A stretch of 16,023 bases of DNA, taken from an uncultured Bacilli bacterium (lineage in GTDB: Bacteria > Bacillota_I > Bacilli_A > RF39 > UBA660). Positions 15,524 through 16,023 of the stretch are shown here, piece after piece; within the stretch, counting starts at the first letter, position 1; every line of letters begins with the position of its first letter. The stretch lies in NCBI GenBank assembly GCA_934096025.1, contig CAKOLP010000006.1, positions 1 through 16,023 on the forward strand. The letters are read 5' to 3'. The notes beneath the pieces are model-generated. The model had not been told where the DNA came from, did not search any database, and saw only the letters and a list, made by a program, of their open reading frames with translations. Position numbers and translations under genes: made by a program.

Positions 15524-16023
15524 CTATTTCCGGTACATTTCCCGAGCTTTTTCTTGATTTTCCTTTGAGTAACCATGGAGAGCGTTTGGCGTTCTATTCA
15601 TAAGTTCTTGATATAACTCTTGGAAAGATGCATTATTATTGTTACTTAGAGCATTTACACTTGCAAAAATATTACTCTTTCCATCTTTAGTTACAACATA
15701 TATAGTTTTATTTGTTACTAAACCATTTTGGCGTATTTCAAAAGGATATACCCAGATAATATTCTTGATATCAATTATCTTAATAGCATTATTATAACTT
15801 ACAATATAATCTGAGGTCATAAATGTTTTACATTTTTTATTATGAATTCCTTGATGAGTTTCTAAATCATTAGATATTTTTTCAATTCTTTCAGAATCTT
15901 CTTCCAAAGTCTTTCTAAGTTTCGCAATTTTAATGAAATAAGTACTCATGAAAAGTAGACCTACTCCTGCAAAAACCGAAAAGATTATAATAACAAATGT
16001 TGAATCTTCACTAGGATCATAAT
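15524..16023 (-). CDS. Single-pass membrane protein of unknown function, 5' end outside window
   Basis: The frame is open to the right edge with no stop. An ATG at 15949 would give 141 residues, but the 24 codons before it encode a helix (STFVIIIFSVFAGVGLLFM) that continues across this Met, and no well-placed ribosome site precedes it. The true start is therefore beyond 16023. After the helix comes a charged, coiled-coil-like linker (KLRKTLEEDSERIEKISNDL), then a small domain with paired strands (YIVSYNNAIKIIDIKNIIWV, IYVVTKDGKSNIF) and the C-terminal pattern NALHGYSKENQEKAREMYRK. This resembles small Bacilli domain-of-unknown-function proteins (possibly DUF6709-like, from memory, low confidence). 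The strand pattern suggests a PH-like fold on the inner face of the membrane. A terminator separates it from the amidoligase unit. Confidence 0.7.
   Translation of the reverse strand, partial: YDPSEDSTFVIIIFSVFAGVGLLFMSTYFIKIAKLRKTLEEDSERIEKISNDLETHQGIHNKKCKTFMTSDYIVSYNNAIKIIDIKNIIWVYPFEIRQNGLVTNKTIYVVTKDGKSNIFASVNALSNNNNASFQELYQELMNRTPNALHGYSKENQEKAREMYRK

Noticed and set aside
1..16023. Mycoplasma-type code with TGA as Trp
   Set aside because: Conserved Trp positions (for example WEHAYY in the dismutase and WAVAYKFP in LigA) use TGG, and genes end at TGA where expected.
1..16023. CRISPR arrays, tRNA or rRNA genes, riboswitches, insertion sequences
   Set aside because: I saw no regularly spaced repeats, no cloverleaf-like or rRNA-like GC-rich stretches, no long structured leaders, and no transposase motifs. 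A computed scan would be needed to exclude short or diverged cases.

Overview
The window is very AT-rich. It reads in the standard bacterial code (Trp is TGG throughout, and TGA is used as a stop, for example at 3926-3928). It has purine-rich Shine-Dalgarno sites, extended -10 promoters and short U-tailed terminators. NAD-dependent DNA ligase and a PcrA helicase in one operon, a PepF-type M3 peptidase and an Mn-type superoxide dismutase point to a low-GC Gram-positive bacterium. My guess, from the look of the proteins and not from a search, is an uncultured gut Bacilli lineage near Erysipelotrichales/RF39-type Mollicutes relatives. I see no rRNA, tRNA, insertion sequence, CRISPR array or phage structural gene.

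Region 1 (1-1854, minus): a two-gene operon behind a good promoter. It holds a 157-residue membrane-anchored protein of unknown function and the first 455 codons of a membrane-anchored receptor with two periplasmic-binding-protein-like lobes. The receptor runs off the left edge, so its output domain is not visible.

Region 2 (1919-6918, minus): a tight operon pcrA - sugar-1-phosphate-type nucleotidyltransferase - ligA. Gaps and overlaps are 3 nt and -17 nt, with a promoter upstream and a probable terminator at the end. The helicase and ligase are housekeeping DNA repair and replication functions.

Region 3 (6943-9260): a secreted or membrane protein with a C-terminal two-helix segment resembling type IV secretion pilins (minus). 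Divergent from it is a transglutaminase-like gene (plus) that is frameshifted. The catalytic Cys and His are in one frame and the catalytic Asp is in the -1 frame after a premature stop.

Region 4 (9227-11441): three genes I do not recognise. Two are on minus. One is on plus, sharing a back-to-back promoter region with the 146-residue minus gene.

Region 5 (11450-13880, plus): an M3-family oligoendopeptidase followed 38 nt later by an Fe/Mn superoxide dismutase with all metal ligands present but several altered second-shell residues.

Region 6 (13846-16023, minus): an amidoligase-family (glutamine-synthetase-like carboxylate-amine ligase) gene, 9 nt downstream of a coiled-coil/membrane protein of unknown function. 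Upstream, behind a terminator, lies the C-terminal part of another single-pass membrane protein that runs off the right edge. The amidoligase plus membrane-protein pair and the split transglutaminase-like gene are the most interesting items. Several starts were moved to an ATG with a proper Shine-Dalgarno site in place of a longer TTG/GTG-initiated reading.
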